Positions 1 through 7,948 of a stretch of 22,623 nucleotides of DNA are shown here, piece after piece (the first letter of the stretch is position 1; every line of letters begins with the position of its first letter). A program made the translations under genes and the position numbers. This DNA comes from Oleiagrimonas sp964566965 (GTDB lineage: Bacteria > Pseudomonadota > Gammaproteobacteria > Xanthomonadales > Rhodanobacteraceae): NCBI GenBank assembly GCA_964566965.1, contig CAZMKO010000036.1, forward strand, positions 1 through 22,623. The letters are read 5' to 3'. The notes below the pieces were generated by a model. It did no database searches. It saw only the letters and a program-made list of their open reading frames with translations, and was not told where the DNA came from.

Positions 1-1517
1 AACGCAGCGGCGATACCGGCAAGTCCAATGGCAAGATCGTCATGGCCACGGTCAAGGGCGACGTGCATGACATCGGCAAAAACATCGTCGGCGTGGTGCT
101 GGCCTGCAACAATTTCGAGGTCATCGACCTGGGCGTGATGGTGCCGGCACAGAAACTGCTGGACACCGCCATCGCCGAAGATGCGGACATGGTCGGCGTC
201 TCGGGCCTGATCACGCCGTCACTCGAGGAAATGTGCAACGTTGCCAGCGAGATGAAACGGCGCGGCATGACATTGCCGTTGCTGATCGGCGGCGCCACCA
301 CCTCGCGCGCGCACACGGCGCTGAAGATCGAACCCAACTACGACGCCGGCACGGTGTGGGTGAAGGATGCCTCGCGCGCGGTCGGCGTGGCCCAGTCACT
401 GGTCAGCAAGGCCCGCGTCAGCGCATTCCTGGACAAGATCCGCGCCGAGTATGCCGACATCCGCGAGCGCCGTTCCAAACGCGGCCCGGCCAAAAAACTG
501 GTGACGCTGAAGGCCGCCCGCGACAACGGCTTCACACGCGACTGGAGCGACTACACACCACCGATTCCCAGGCAACCGGGCATCCACGTGTTCGACGACT
601 ACCCGCTGGAAACGCTGTGTCGGACCATCGACTGGACACCGTTCTTCCAAGCCTGGGAGCTGCATGGGCACTACCCGGCCATCCTTACCGACGAGGTGGT
701 CGGCGCGCAAGCCAGCGAGTTGTTCGAGGACGCACAGGCGATCCTCAAGCGCATCGTTGAAGAAAAGTGGCTGACGGCGCGGGCGGTGATCGGATTCTGG
801 CCGGCCAATCGCATCGGCGACGATATCGAGATTTACCGGCACTCGGAACTTGGAGATCGGGATTCGGGGAAGCAGGATGCGGTGAGTCGTGAGGTGTTGG
901 CCACGCTGCACCATTTGCGGCAGCAGGCAGACAAGCCGGTGGAGCGGCCCAATTTGTGTCTTGCGGATTTCGTGGTGCCGAAGGAGGGCGGAACAGAGGA
1001 CTGGGTGGGCGGTTTCGCCGTCACCGCGGGGCACGGCATCGAGGCGCACCTGGAACGCTACAAGGCCGACCACGACGACTACTCGGCAATCATCCTCAAG
1101 GCCCTGGCCGACCGTCTGGCCGAATCCTTTGCCGAGCACATGCACCAGCGCGTGCGCCGCGAGTTCTGGGGTTACGCACCGGACGAGGACCTCGACAACG
1201 ACGCGCTGATCCGCGAGCAATACCGCGGCATCCGCCCCGCTCCGGGCTATCCGGCCTGCCCCGATCACACCGAAAAGGACACATTGTTCCGGCTGCTCGA
1301 CGTCACCGCCAACACCGGCATCGAATTGACCGAGGGCTATTCCATGTACCCGGCGGCGGCCGTCTCGGGCTGGTATTTCAGCCATCCGGACAGCCAGTAC
1401 TTCGTAGTCGGGCGCCTTTCGCGCGAGCAGGTCGAGGACTATGCCCGACGCAAGGGCTGGCACTTGTCCGAGGCCGAACGCTGGCTGGCATCGAACCTGG
1501 ATTACGAACCGGATTGA
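1..1517 (+). CDS. metH: Methionine synthase, cobalamin-dependent, C-terminal part (5' end outside the window)
   Basis: The reading frame is open from the window edge (first whole codon at base 3) to TGA at 1515-1517, so only the C-terminal ~505 residues are seen. MetH transfers the methyl group of 5-methyltetrahydrofolate to homocysteine through cobalamin in the cytoplasm. The visible part begins inside the B12-binding domain: the motif GDVHDIGKN (codons at 57-83) carries the lower-ligand histidine, followed by GLITPSLEEM and GGATTSRAHT, which shape the corrin pocket. The rest is the AdoMet-binding reactivation domain, with RPAPGYPACPDH and the terminal block SGWYFSHPDSQY and VEDYARRKGW close to the E. 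coli protein. The homocysteine and folate domains must lie upstream, in this gene or a separate one. One loop (about 836-890) is longer than in E. coli and has different base use; see findings. Identification is secure. Confidence 0.97.
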   Translation, partial: RSGDTGKSNGKIVMATVKGDVHDIGKNIVGVVLACNNFEVIDLGVMVPAQKLLDTAIAEDADMVGVSGLITPSLEEMCNVASEMKRRGMTLPLLIGGATTSRAHTALKIEPNYDAGTVWVKDASRAVGVAQSLVSKARVSAFLDKIRAEYADIRERRSKRGPAKKLVTLKAARDNGFTRDWSDYTPPIPRQPGIHVFDDYPLETLCRTIDWTPFFQAWELHGHYPAILTDEVVGAQASELFEDAQAILKRIVEEKWLTARAVIGFWPANRIGDDIEIYRHSELGDRDSGKQDAVSREVLATLHHLRQQADKPVERPNLCLADFVVPKEGGTEDWVGGFAVTAGHGIEAHLERYKADHDDYSAIILKALADRLAESFAEHMHQRVRREFWGYAPDEDLDNDALIREQYRGIRPAPGYPACPDHTEKDTLFRLLDVTANTGIELTEGYSMYPAAAVSGWYFSHPDSQYFVVGRLSREQVEDYARRKGWHLSEAERWLASNLDYEPD

Positions 1518-1534
1518 GGCTTCCGGCCCGTCCC

Positions 1535-1608
1535 ATCGCGGCCATGGGCCGCTCCCACAATTTGATTCCGGTATCCGGCTTTTTTGTGGGAGCGGCTTCA
1601 GCCGCGAT
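1535..1608. repeat. REP doublet (REPIN-like), copy 1
   Basis: Two inverted REP units lie between metH and the MscS gene. Unit R1 at 1535-1559 reads ATCGCGG...CCGCTCCCACA with a CCATGGG centre. Unit R2 at 1585-1608 is the inverted form, with core GGGAGCGGCTTCAGCCGCG, and forms its own hairpin (GCGGCT/AGCCGC). The core matches the REP family common in Pseudomonas and Xanthomonadales. No RAYT transposase is in the window, so mobilisation would be in trans. Confidence 0.85.
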
Positions 1609-1630
1609 GGCGAGATACCCGCAAGCACTG

Positions 1631-1714
1631 ATCGCGGCTGAAGCCGCTCCCACAGATCGATATCGGGCACCCGGTTTTTCGAGATCCCCTGCAGGAGCGG
1701 CCCATGGCAGCGAT
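1631..1714. repeat. REP doublet (REPIN-like), copy 2
   Basis: Unit R3 (1631-1654) is a perfect 24-nt reverse complement of R2 (1585-1608). Unit R4 (1690-1714) is the inverted partner of R1 and shares its CCCATGG centre. The order R1-R2-R3-R4 therefore looks like a tandem pair of REP doublets. The spacers are also alike: both hold a CCGG-rich segment followed by a run of five or six T. The block may fold into a large mRNA structure after metH and could limit read-through into the MscS gene. Confidence 0.82.
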
Positions 1715-1777
1715 GACCGCCGCATGCTCCACAACGGCCCTGTAACATGAATTGACACCAAGGCGAACGGACAATCC

Positions 1778-2713
1778 ATGACCGCAGGCAAGAAGTACCG
1801 CATCCGCGAAAGCGCCGTGTTGGCGCTGATCTTTCTGGTGCTCTACTACGCACTCAAGTTCGGCATCGCCGCCAACCTTGAAGGGAAGAATGCGGCGCAT
1901 TGGAACCATTACCTGCCACTGCTGGAAAAGCTGAGCATGTCGCTGTTCGCGATCATGGTCATTCTCATGGCCGGCCGTATCGGCGAACGGCTGATCGACC
2001 GTTCGCGGCACGGCCCCGGCGTCCGCTACAACCTGGTGCAGTTGACCCGGCTGGTGACCTATGTGCTGGTCGCCATCGTCGGCATCGCGTTCCTGTTCCA
2101 GAACCTGTACGCCGCGGCAGTCAGCTTCGGGCTGATCTCGCTGGTACTGGGTTTTGCCTTGCAAGCCCCGATCACCTCGTTCATCGGCTGGCTGTACATC
2201 GTCTTCCGCCATCCCTACCACGTCGGCAACCGCATCCAGCTGGGCAAGCTGCGCGGCGACGTCATCGAGATCGGCTACCTGTACACCATGATCCGCGAAT
2301 GCAGCGGCGACTACCTCGGCAACGACCGCCCCAGCGGCCGCGTCATCCATGTGCCCAACAGCACCATCCTGAAAGCCGAAGTCATCAACTATTCCGGGCA
2401 CCTGAGCCCCTTCATCTGGAACGAGACGCCGGTCCAGATCGCCTACACCAGCGAGCTGGACTTCGTCGAAGCCTGCCTGCGCGATGCCGCCGACGCCGAT
2501 TTCCGGGAACGTTATCCGGAGCGTACGGCCACCGACACCGAGGCCGCGGTGTACTTCCGGATCAACACCTACGCCTGGCTGGAAGCCGTGGTGTCCTACC
2601 CCGTGGAACCGGAAGACACCACCGGCCGCCGCAACCGCATCTTGCGCCGTGCCCTGCCCGCCCTGAACAACGAGCCGGACAAGGTGCAATTCCCGCAAGG
2701 CAGCCTGCGCTGA
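1778..2713 (+). CDS. Small-conductance mechanosensitive channel (MscS family), compact form
   Basis: The product is 311 aa, within the size range of MscS (286 aa in E. coli). Hydrophobic segments at about residues 12-30, 53-73 and 93-145 give the family topology. The pore and beta-domain entry are clear in GFALQAPITSFIGWL (125-139) followed by HPYHVGNRI, matching the MscS TM3b and start of the cytoplasmic beta domain. PNSTILKAEVINYS further on is also typical. The family opens on membrane tension to release solutes during hypo-osmotic shock; the exact gating role here is inferred. The start at 1778 is the first in-frame ATG and has a weak AAGG element 14-17 nt upstream. The stop lies only 16 nt from that of the convergent pqiC, with no obvious terminator between them. 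Confidence 0.9.
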   Translation: MTAGKKYRIRESAVLALIFLVLYYALKFGIAANLEGKNAAHWNHYLPLLEKLSMSLFAIMVILMAGRIGERLIDRSRHGPGVRYNLVQLTRLVTYVLVAIVGIAFLFQNLYAAAVSFGLISLVLGFALQAPITSFIGWLYIVFRHPYHVGNRIQLGKLRGDVIEIGYLYTMIRECSGDYLGNDRPSGRVIHVPNSTILKAEVINYSGHLSPFIWNETPVQIAYTSELDFVEACLRDAADADFRERYPERTATDTEAAVYFRINTYAWLEAVVSYPVEPEDTTGRRNRILRRALPALNNEPDKVQFPQGSLR

Positions 2714-2729
2714 TCGGACACCAAACCTC

Positions 2730-3368
2730 CTACCGGTGTGCTGCCGCAGGCGCCGGACAAGCGTCGCCCCCGGTTCGTTGCATGGCGGAGACAGCGGCGG
2801 CAATCTGGTCGGCCAGGCTTGTCAGCGCCTGTTGATGACCGGCGACCAGTGCCTCGTAGCCGGGTCCGACGGGCTCACGGTACGTACTGGCGCATTGCAG
2901 CGTCTGCGCCTTGTCGGCGCCCTTGCCGGCCAGCCCGACGCTCCATGCCGCCGACACCAGCACGTATTGCGACGGCACCGATTCGAAACGTGTCACGTCG
3001 ATCTTGATGCGGTATACCGGCTGGTCGCCGGATGCGGCCAGGCCGTAGACATCGGTGGTCCCGAGGCGACGACCCGCTTCGTCGGCCACGACGGTACGGA
3101 TTTCATCGCCCAGTGGCGCGATCCACTGTTCGTTCTCCAGCAACGCCATGCTGCCCCGGCCCTGGCGCACCACCAGTGCCGGCTGGTCGACGCCGGCCGG
3201 AATACCCACCGGCGCCACCGCAATGCGGAACGGTGCCGTGGTCGTGGCATGGCCGGTGTCGCCGGTCGCCGGCGGCACCAGGGTGTGGAAGTGGATGGGC
3301 GCCGAGCTGCAGGCACCCAGAACCAGCGCGGCACAGGCAACGGACAGGTGACGGACGGAACGCATCAT
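2730..3368 (-). CDS. pqiC: PqiC-like outer-membrane lipoprotein (ABC-type transport auxiliary, DUF330)
   Basis: The product is 212 aa with a lipoprotein signal peptide: MMRSVRHLS, a hydrophobic stretch, then the lipobox LGAC with lipidated Cys20. The rest resembles the PqiC/DUF330 family (FRIAVAPVGIP, RIKIDVTRFE, AAWSV). In E. coli PqiC is anchored in the outer membrane and docks the tip of the PqiB tube, helping lipid movement between the two membranes. The ATG overlaps the pqiB stop as ATGA (3365-3368), so translation is probably coupled. A second in-frame ATG three bases on is an alternative start. It is the last gene of the pqi operon and ends 16 nt from the convergent channel gene. Confidence 0.88.
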   Translation of the reverse strand: MMRSVRHLSVACAALVLGACSSAPIHFHTLVPPATGDTGHATTTAPFRIAVAPVGIPAGVDQPALVVRQGRGSMALLENEQWIAPLGDEIRTVVADEAGRRLGTTDVYGLAASGDQPVYRIKIDVTRFESVPSQYVLVSAAWSVGLAGKGADKAQTLQCASTYREPVGPGYEALVAGHQQALTSLADQIAAAVSAMQRTGGDACPAPAAAHR

Positions 3369-5047
3369 GGCTGGCTCCCCGCGGTGGATGGTGTGGCGGC
3401 CGGCGCGTCGGAAGCCGTCGGCTGAACGGTCTTGGCCGACTTCTGGCGGCCGCGCAGCAGCGCCTCGGGATGGCGCGAGAGGTAGTCGCCCAGCACCCGC
3501 AACGAGCGGGCCGCACGTTGCAGTTCGACCAGGGTCTGGCCCAGGTCCTGGCGCAGCGGCGAATCGCCGGACAACGCGTCTCCGGCCGTACCCAGGGTCT
3601 GCTGCAACTGTTTCAGCGCCGCGTCGGCCTGTGGCGCCAGGTCGTCGTTGAACTGTTTCAACACGCCATCCAGGTGCGCCAGGCTGTCATTCAGATGATG
3701 GCCGATCTCGTCGAACGGAATCTTGTGGATCTTGTCGATGATGTCGGCGGCCTGCTGCTGCAACTTGTCAAAGCTGCCGGGCATGGCGGGCACCTGCATC
3801 GGCTTCTGGTCCGGATCGAACTCGGCCTTGGGCGCCTTCGGGAAAAAGTCCAGCGCCACGTACAACTGGCCGGTGAGCAGGTTGCCGTTGCGCAACTGTG
3901 CACGCAGGCCGTGCTTGACCAGGACCGCCATCAGCGCACCCGGGTCGTCGTTGCCGGTACGTTCGATGAACCGCTTGTTGGCCTTGCCGATGCGCTGCGG
4001 GTACACCACGGCGGTGACGTCGGCCGGGAAGCGCTTGGTCTTGGGGTCGAAGTCCAGCGAAACCGCCGTGACTTTGCCCAGCTCGATGCCCAGGAAGTCC
4101 ACCGGCGCTCCGACCGCCAGGCCGCGCACGGACTGGTGGAAACGCATCTTCATCATCAGCGGCGGGCCGTCGGCCGGCTTCATCGCCGCCGTCCTGTCGT
4201 CGAACAACTCGAAGCTGGTGTCTTCCGGCGCGCGCTCGCTGTTGCCGGTGTATTCCGGCGCCTGGAACGCCACGCCACCGGCCACCAGTGTGGCCAGTGA
4301 TTCGGTGTTGACCTTCAGGCCACTGGCGCTGAGCGAGACGTCGACGCCACTGGCGTTCCAGAACCGCGTGTCCTTGGTGACGTACTTGTCGTTGGGTGCC
4401 TCCACGAACACCTGCAGCGTGACGCCCTTGCCGTCATCGTCCAGGTGGTAGGCGACCACGCGGCCGACCTGGATGCGCCGGTAATAGACCGGCGAGCCGA
4501 TATCGAGCGAGCCGAGGTCCTTGCTGGAGAGCTTGAAGCTGCGACCTTCCTCGTTGTGGGTCAACGGCGGGGGTGTTTCCAGACCTTTGAAGTGCTCCTT
4601 GCGCTTGTCCGAGCCACCGGTGTCGGCGCCGATGTACGAGCCCGAAAGCAACGTGCCCAACCCGGACACGCCGCCCATGCCGACGCGCGGCCGCACCACC
4701 CAGAAGCGGCTGCCCTCGGTGGCGAAGCTCTCGGCACTCTTGTTCAATTCCACCTTGATCAGGACCCGGTCGCGGTTCTCGCTGAGATCCAGATCGGTGA
4801 CCTTGCCGATGACCACGTTCTTGTATTTCACCTCGGTCTTGCCCGCGGTGATGCCCTGGGCGTCTTCGAAGCTGATATCGATCCGCGGGCCGGCCGATAT
4901 CCAGGAGTTGATGATCAACGAAACACCGACCAGCGCGGCGATCAACGGCACGAGCCATATCAGCGATACGGTCCAGCGCCGATGACGGACCGGCTCCGGC
5001 TCCGGAATGTCGTCGCCGGGCGACTGAACATCGTGCGTGTCACTCAT
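3365..5047 (-). CDS. pqiB: Intermembrane transport protein PqiB (three MCE domains)
   Basis: The product is 560 aa, close to E. coli PqiB (546 aa). It has a short cytoplasmic N-terminus, one transmembrane helix at about 26-46, then three MCE/MlaD repeats at roughly 55-140 (GITAGKTEVKYKNVVIGKV), 170-265 (DIGSPVYYRRIQVGRV) and 297-412 (AVGAPVDFLGIELGKV). These are followed by a long helical region (about 425-535) expected to build the hexameric periplasmic needle, and a low-complexity Ala/Thr tail. The three-MCE layout with a PqiC partner separates it from LetB/YebT, which has seven MCE domains. Start ATG 5047 overlaps the stop of the preceding PqiA gene by ATGA. Family role: lipid transport and envelope integrity between inner and outer membrane. 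Confidence 0.94.
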   Translation of the reverse strand: MSDTHDVQSPGDDIPEPEPVRHRRWTVSLIWLVPLIAALVGVSLIINSWISAGPRIDISFEDAQGITAGKTEVKYKNVVIGKVTDLDLSENRDRVLIKVELNKSAESFATEGSRFWVVRPRVGMGGVSGLGTLLSGSYIGADTGGSDKRKEHFKGLETPPPLTHNEEGRSFKLSSKDLGSLDIGSPVYYRRIQVGRVVAYHLDDDGKGVTLQVFVEAPNDKYVTKDTRFWNASGVDVSLSASGLKVNTESLATLVAGGVAFQAPEYTGNSERAPEDTSFELFDDRTAAMKPADGPPLMMKMRFHQSVRGLAVGAPVDFLGIELGKVTAVSLDFDPKTKRFPADVTAVVYPQRIGKANKRFIERTGNDDPGALMAVLVKHGLRAQLRNGNLLTGQLYVALDFFPKAPKAEFDPDQKPMQVPAMPGSFDKLQQQAADIIDKIHKIPFDEIGHHLNDSLAHLDGVLKQFNDDLAPQADAALKQLQQTLGTAGDALSGDSPLRQDLGQTLVELQRAARSLRVLGDYLSRHPEALLRGRQKSAKTVQPTASDAPAATPSTAGSQP

Positions 5048-5709
5048 GAACCATCCCCAATCAAGTCGTCATCGGTTTGCGGGCAGGTATCGTCCCAGAT
5101 CAGCCGCGGGTCGAAACTCATGGACGCCAGCATGGTCAGGATCACCACCAGCGCGAACCAGGTCACCCCCGGCAGCGGTTCCACGCTGGCCATGGGGCGC
5201 AACTGCACCACGCCGGTCAGCATGGTCACCACGAACACATCCAGCATCGACCAGTATCCCAGTGCCTCGACCAGACGATACAGCTTGCCACGCTGCCGGC
5301 GCGGCCAGCGCGTGCGCCGCCGTACGCTGATCAGCAACCAGCCCAGCGCCAGAAACTTCAGCACCGGCACCATGATGCTGGCAAAGAACACGATCACGGC
5401 CAAGTCCGGCGAACCGGCATGCCACAACTGCGCCACGCCGCTGAGGATGGTGTTGTCGTCGGAATCGAACAGGCTCGACGTGCGCATGATCGGGACGATG
5501 TTGGCCGGCACGTACAGGATCATCGCCGCAAGCAACAGCGCCCAGGTCCGCGCGACGCTGTCGGGTTTGCGCCGGTGCAGGCTGGCACCGCAGCGTGGAC
5601 AGGCGCCGCAACGCCCTTCGGCACGGCTGCGGCAGACCTGACCGCAGACATGGCAACCGATCAACCCCAGCCGCGTGGCCGTCGGCAACGGTGCATGCGG
5701 CGCGCTCAT
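5044..5709 (-). CDS. pqiA: Paraquat-inducible protein A, C-terminal-half protein (split PqiA)
   Basis: The product is 221 aa, about half of E. coli PqiA (~417 aa), and matches its second PqiA domain. The N-terminus holds a zinc-ribbon-like cysteine set (C19, C22, C37, C40, with extra C26 and C34), then about four transmembrane helices, including LYVPANIVPIMRTSSL and GYWSMLDVFVVTMLTGVVQL, the latter typical of the C-terminal PqiA half. The start ATG at 5709 overlaps the stop of the upstream PqiA-half gene by ATGA, and its own stop overlaps pqiB the same way. The two halves very probably pair in the inner membrane to feed PqiB. A longer frame opens upstream of 5709 but only overlaps the other half gene, so I reject that extension. 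Confidence 0.9.
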   Translation of the reverse strand: MSAPHAPLPTATRLGLIGCHVCGQVCRSRAEGRCGACPRCGASLHRRKPDSVARTWALLLAAMILYVPANIVPIMRTSSLFDSDDNTILSGVAQLWHAGSPDLAVIVFFASIMVPVLKFLALGWLLISVRRRTRWPRRQRGKLYRLVEALGYWSMLDVFVVTMLTGVVQLRPMASVEPLPGVTWFALVVILTMLASMSFDPRLIWDDTCPQTDDDLIGDGS

Positions 5710-6323
5710 GCCGTCTCCTCCCGGGGCAACTCGTCCCACAGGGTGCGCGTATCCCAGGACGCCGCCGCGGTGATCACCACCATCAGCGCGGCGAACGACC
5801 ACATGCCCACGCCCGACACCACGTCGAACACCGAATGCAGTTTCACCACCGCCACCAGGATGCCCAGCATCCAGACCTCGATCATGCTCCACGGGTGCAG
5901 CCAGGCCAGTATCCGCACCACCTGCACCATGCCCGGCGGCCGGTGTCCGGCGGCCACGAATCCGCACGCCCAGGCCAACAACAGCAGCTGCAGCAACGGC
6001 GCAAAGAACAGCGTGGCGGCGACTGCCACGGCCACCAGGCGCGCGCCTTCGCCCCAGGACGCCATCACCGCGCCCCACAGGGTGCTTGCGCTGTGCAAAC
6101 CGCCGGTACCGATGGAAAACACCGGCCAGGCATTGGCCATGACCCACAGCACAAGCCCGGCCAGCGCCAGCGCCAGCACCCCGCCGGCATCCAGGTACTG
6201 GTGCCGGTACAGCACGGCATTGCAGCGCAGGCAGCGGGCCTTCTCGCCGCGCGCCAGTGGACGTCGGCGGTAGACCGCGTCGCAATGCTCGCAGATCACC
6301 AGTCGGGCGGCGTCGGTGCTCAT
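5706..6323 (-). CDS. pqiA: Paraquat-inducible protein A, N-terminal-half protein (split PqiA)
   Basis: The product is 205 aa and corresponds to the first half of PqiA. It opens with CEHCDAVYRR and CLRCNAVLYR, giving a CxxC-CxxC zinc-ribbon pair (C11, C14, C31, C34), followed by about four transmembrane helices, with WSMIEVWMLGILVAVVKL characteristic of the first PqiA domain. The ATG at 6323 was chosen because it starts just before the zinc ribbon; more upstream in-frame sequence lacks family similarity and reads into the divergent cnoX gene. It is the first gene of the four-gene pqi operon. In E. coli pqi is under SoxRS and stress control; I see no clear SoxR or SoxS site in the 187-nt divergent spacer and make no claim about regulation here. 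Confidence 0.9.
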   Translation of the reverse strand: MSTDAARLVICEHCDAVYRRRPLARGEKARCLRCNAVLYRHQYLDAGGVLALALAGLVLWVMANAWPVFSIGTGGLHSASTLWGAVMASWGEGARLVAVAVAATLFFAPLLQLLLLAWACGFVAAGHRPPGMVQVVRILAWLHPWSMIEVWMLGILVAVVKLHSVFDVVSGVGMWSFAALMVVITAAASWDTRTLWDELPREETA

Positions 6324-6466
6324 GCGTATCGGATGTCGTGGGCCCCAAGCATGCCCGACATTATGGCGGATGTCGGCGGCATCCACATGGGGCGCGATAC
6401 ATCCCTTCCGCCGGGGCATTTTCCCGCATGCAGACGGCCCGCGCGGCGGTTTCACGGGTCGCGAAT

Positions 6467-6475
6467 TGTTATGCT
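6467..6475 (+). promoter_or_regulatory. Candidate extended -10 promoter for cnoX
   Basis: TGTTATGCT has the extended -10 form TGnTATGCT, about 35 nt before the cnoX ATG, which would give a leader of about 30 nt. No good -35 box sits at the normal spacing (TTTCAC is only about 14 nt away). This is a visual match only. Confidence 0.3.
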
Positions 6476-6510
6476 TGCCGTCCCCGCCTTCTTCCAACCA
6501 TGGAAACGCC

Positions 6511-7401
6511 ATGAACATCCCCGCGCCCGCCGATCCGGTTTTCGACGTCACCGAGGACAATTTTGAGACCGAGGTACTCCAGGCCTCCCTGGATACCCCC
6601 GTCCTGCTGGATTTCTGGGCCGAGTGGTGTGGCCCGTGCAAGTCGCTGGGTCCCCTTCTCGACAAGCTGGCCGCCGAATACGGTGGCGCCTTCCGGCTGG
6701 GCAAGGTCGACGTGGAAAGCCAGAAACAGCTGGCCGGCGCCTTCGGCATCCGCAGCATTCCCACCGTGATGCTGGTGAAGGACGGCCAGCCCGTCGACGG
6801 CTTTGCCGGTGCGTTGCCGGAAAATCAGCTGCGCGAGTTCCTGGGCCGGCACCTGGCGCCGGTCATGGCCGGTGTCGACGCCGAACCGGCCGATGCCGCT
6901 GCCCCCGTCGAGGCGCCCGTCCCGGCACCGGCCAACGCCGACACCGTGGCCGCGTTGCGCGAGGCGATCCAGGCCCAGCCTGACCAGCCCGAGCTGCACC
7001 TGCAGCTGGCCGATGCCCTGATCCAGACCGGCCAGGTCGAGGCCGCCGCACGCGAACTCGACGATCTTCCCGCCGCCCTCGCGGAGGATGCCCGCGCCAA
7101 GGCCTTGCGTGCACGTCTGGACATGGCGCGCGAACTGGCCGACGCCCCGGATCTGGCCACCCTGCAGCAACGCGTGCAGGCCGACCCGACCGACTGGGCC
7201 GCACGCGACCAGCTCGGCGTGCGCCTGTTCCTGGCCAACCACTCCGAGGCGGCGCTGGAGGAGTTCCTGTATCTATTGGAACACGCCCGCGACTGGCAGG
7301 ACGGACAGGCGCGCCAGCGTCTGCTGGACGCGTTCGCCATCATCGACGATGCCGCCGTCGTCGGCCCGTACCGGCGCCGCATGACGTCGCTGCTGTTCTG
7401 A
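6511..7401 (+). CDS. cnoX: CnoX/YbbN-like thioredoxin-TPR chaperedoxin
   Basis: The product is 296 aa, close to E. coli CnoX (284 aa). Residues ~10-115 form a thioredoxin fold with an intact WCGPCK active site (C40, C43) and the cis-Pro motif RSIPTVMLV. After an Ala/Pro linker (about 125-145), residues ~150-296 form the helical TPR-like region (PDQPELHLQLADALIQTGQ, PTDWAARDQLGVRLF). The family protects proteins from oxidative stress and hands clients to GroEL. E. coli CnoX has lost the CxxC, whereas the motif here suggests redox activity, as reported for the Caulobacter protein. The start at 6511 was chosen over in-frame upstream codons because it precedes the thioredoxin fold directly. The stop overlaps the next start (TGATG), implying coupled translation. 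Confidence 0.9.
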   Translation: MNIPAPADPVFDVTEDNFETEVLQASLDTPVLLDFWAEWCGPCKSLGPLLDKLAAEYGGAFRLGKVDVESQKQLAGAFGIRSIPTVMLVKDGQPVDGFAGALPENQLREFLGRHLAPVMAGVDAEPADAAAPVEAPVPAPANADTVAALREAIQAQPDQPELHLQLADALIQTGQVEAAARELDDLPAALAEDARAKALRARLDMARELADAPDLATLQQRVQADPTDWAARDQLGVRLFLANHSEAALEEFLYLLEHARDWQDGQARQRLLDAFAIIDDAAVVGPYRRRMTSLLF

Positions 7402-7871
7402 TGCGGGCCGCCACGTTCCGGCGGCTGCTGAATCTGTGGCCGCCGTTCCTGGTCAGCGCCATCCGCGTGGTATCGCTGGCCGACGACTGGAGCCAGGCCC
7501 ACGTGCGCATGGCTCTGCGTCCGTGGAACCGCAACTACGTGCGCACACAATTTGGCGGCAACCTGTTCGCCATGACCGATCCGTTCTGGATGCTGCTGGT
7601 GATGCATCGGCTGGGCCGCGACTATTACGTGTGGGACCGCGCCGGAAGCATCGAATTCCTGGCCCCCGGACGCGAAACGGTACACGCGCGTTTCGACCTG
7701 GATCCGGCCGTGCTGGATGAACTGCGTGTCGCCGCCGCCGGCGGTGCCAAGGTGCTGCGCTGGTTCGAAACCGACATCACCACCGCGTCCGGCGAGGTGG
7801 TCGCACGCGTACGCAAGCAGCTCTACGTGCGCCGCAAGCCGCACGCACGCGGCACGGCGCCCACCGCGTAG
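7401..7871 (+). CDS. DUF4442 hotdog-fold protein, putative thioesterase
   Basis: The product is 156 aa. The ATG at 7401 shares one base with the cnoX stop (TGATG). The sequence fits the DUF4442 family of hotdog-fold proteins: an N-terminal helix with LWPPFLVSAIRVV, then NRNYVRTQFGGNLFAMTDPF, whose NxxxTxFGG-type segment lies in the central helix region of the family, and strands ending in VVARVRKQLYVRRK. Hotdog relatives hydrolyse acyl-CoA or acyl-ACP thioesters, but no substrate can be assigned from the sequence. The C-terminal tail (PHARGTAPTA) is low complexity. The link with cnoX may be only operonic; a functional connection is not evident. Confidence 0.8.
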   Translation: MRAATFRRLLNLWPPFLVSAIRVVSLADDWSQAHVRMALRPWNRNYVRTQFGGNLFAMTDPFWMLLVMHRLGRDYYVWDRAGSIEFLAPGRETVHARFDLDPAVLDELRVAAAGGAKVLRWFETDITTASGEVVARVRKQLYVRRKPHARGTAPTA

Positions 7872-7948
7872 CTCCCTGCCAAAAGTCATGCACACAAGGC
7901 GTGGATGGCGCGGTATGGTTGTCGGTCTCGACCCCTTGGAGCCTTGCC

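Noticed and set aside
1535..1714. Possible insertion-sequence remnant with terminal inverted repeats
   Set aside because: The inverted units match REP cores with their own internal hairpins and enclose no transposase fragment.
396..1853. A 485-codon antisense frame across metH and the REP region
   Set aside because: It crosses a repeat block and lies opposite a secure metH; composition is that of a shadow frame.
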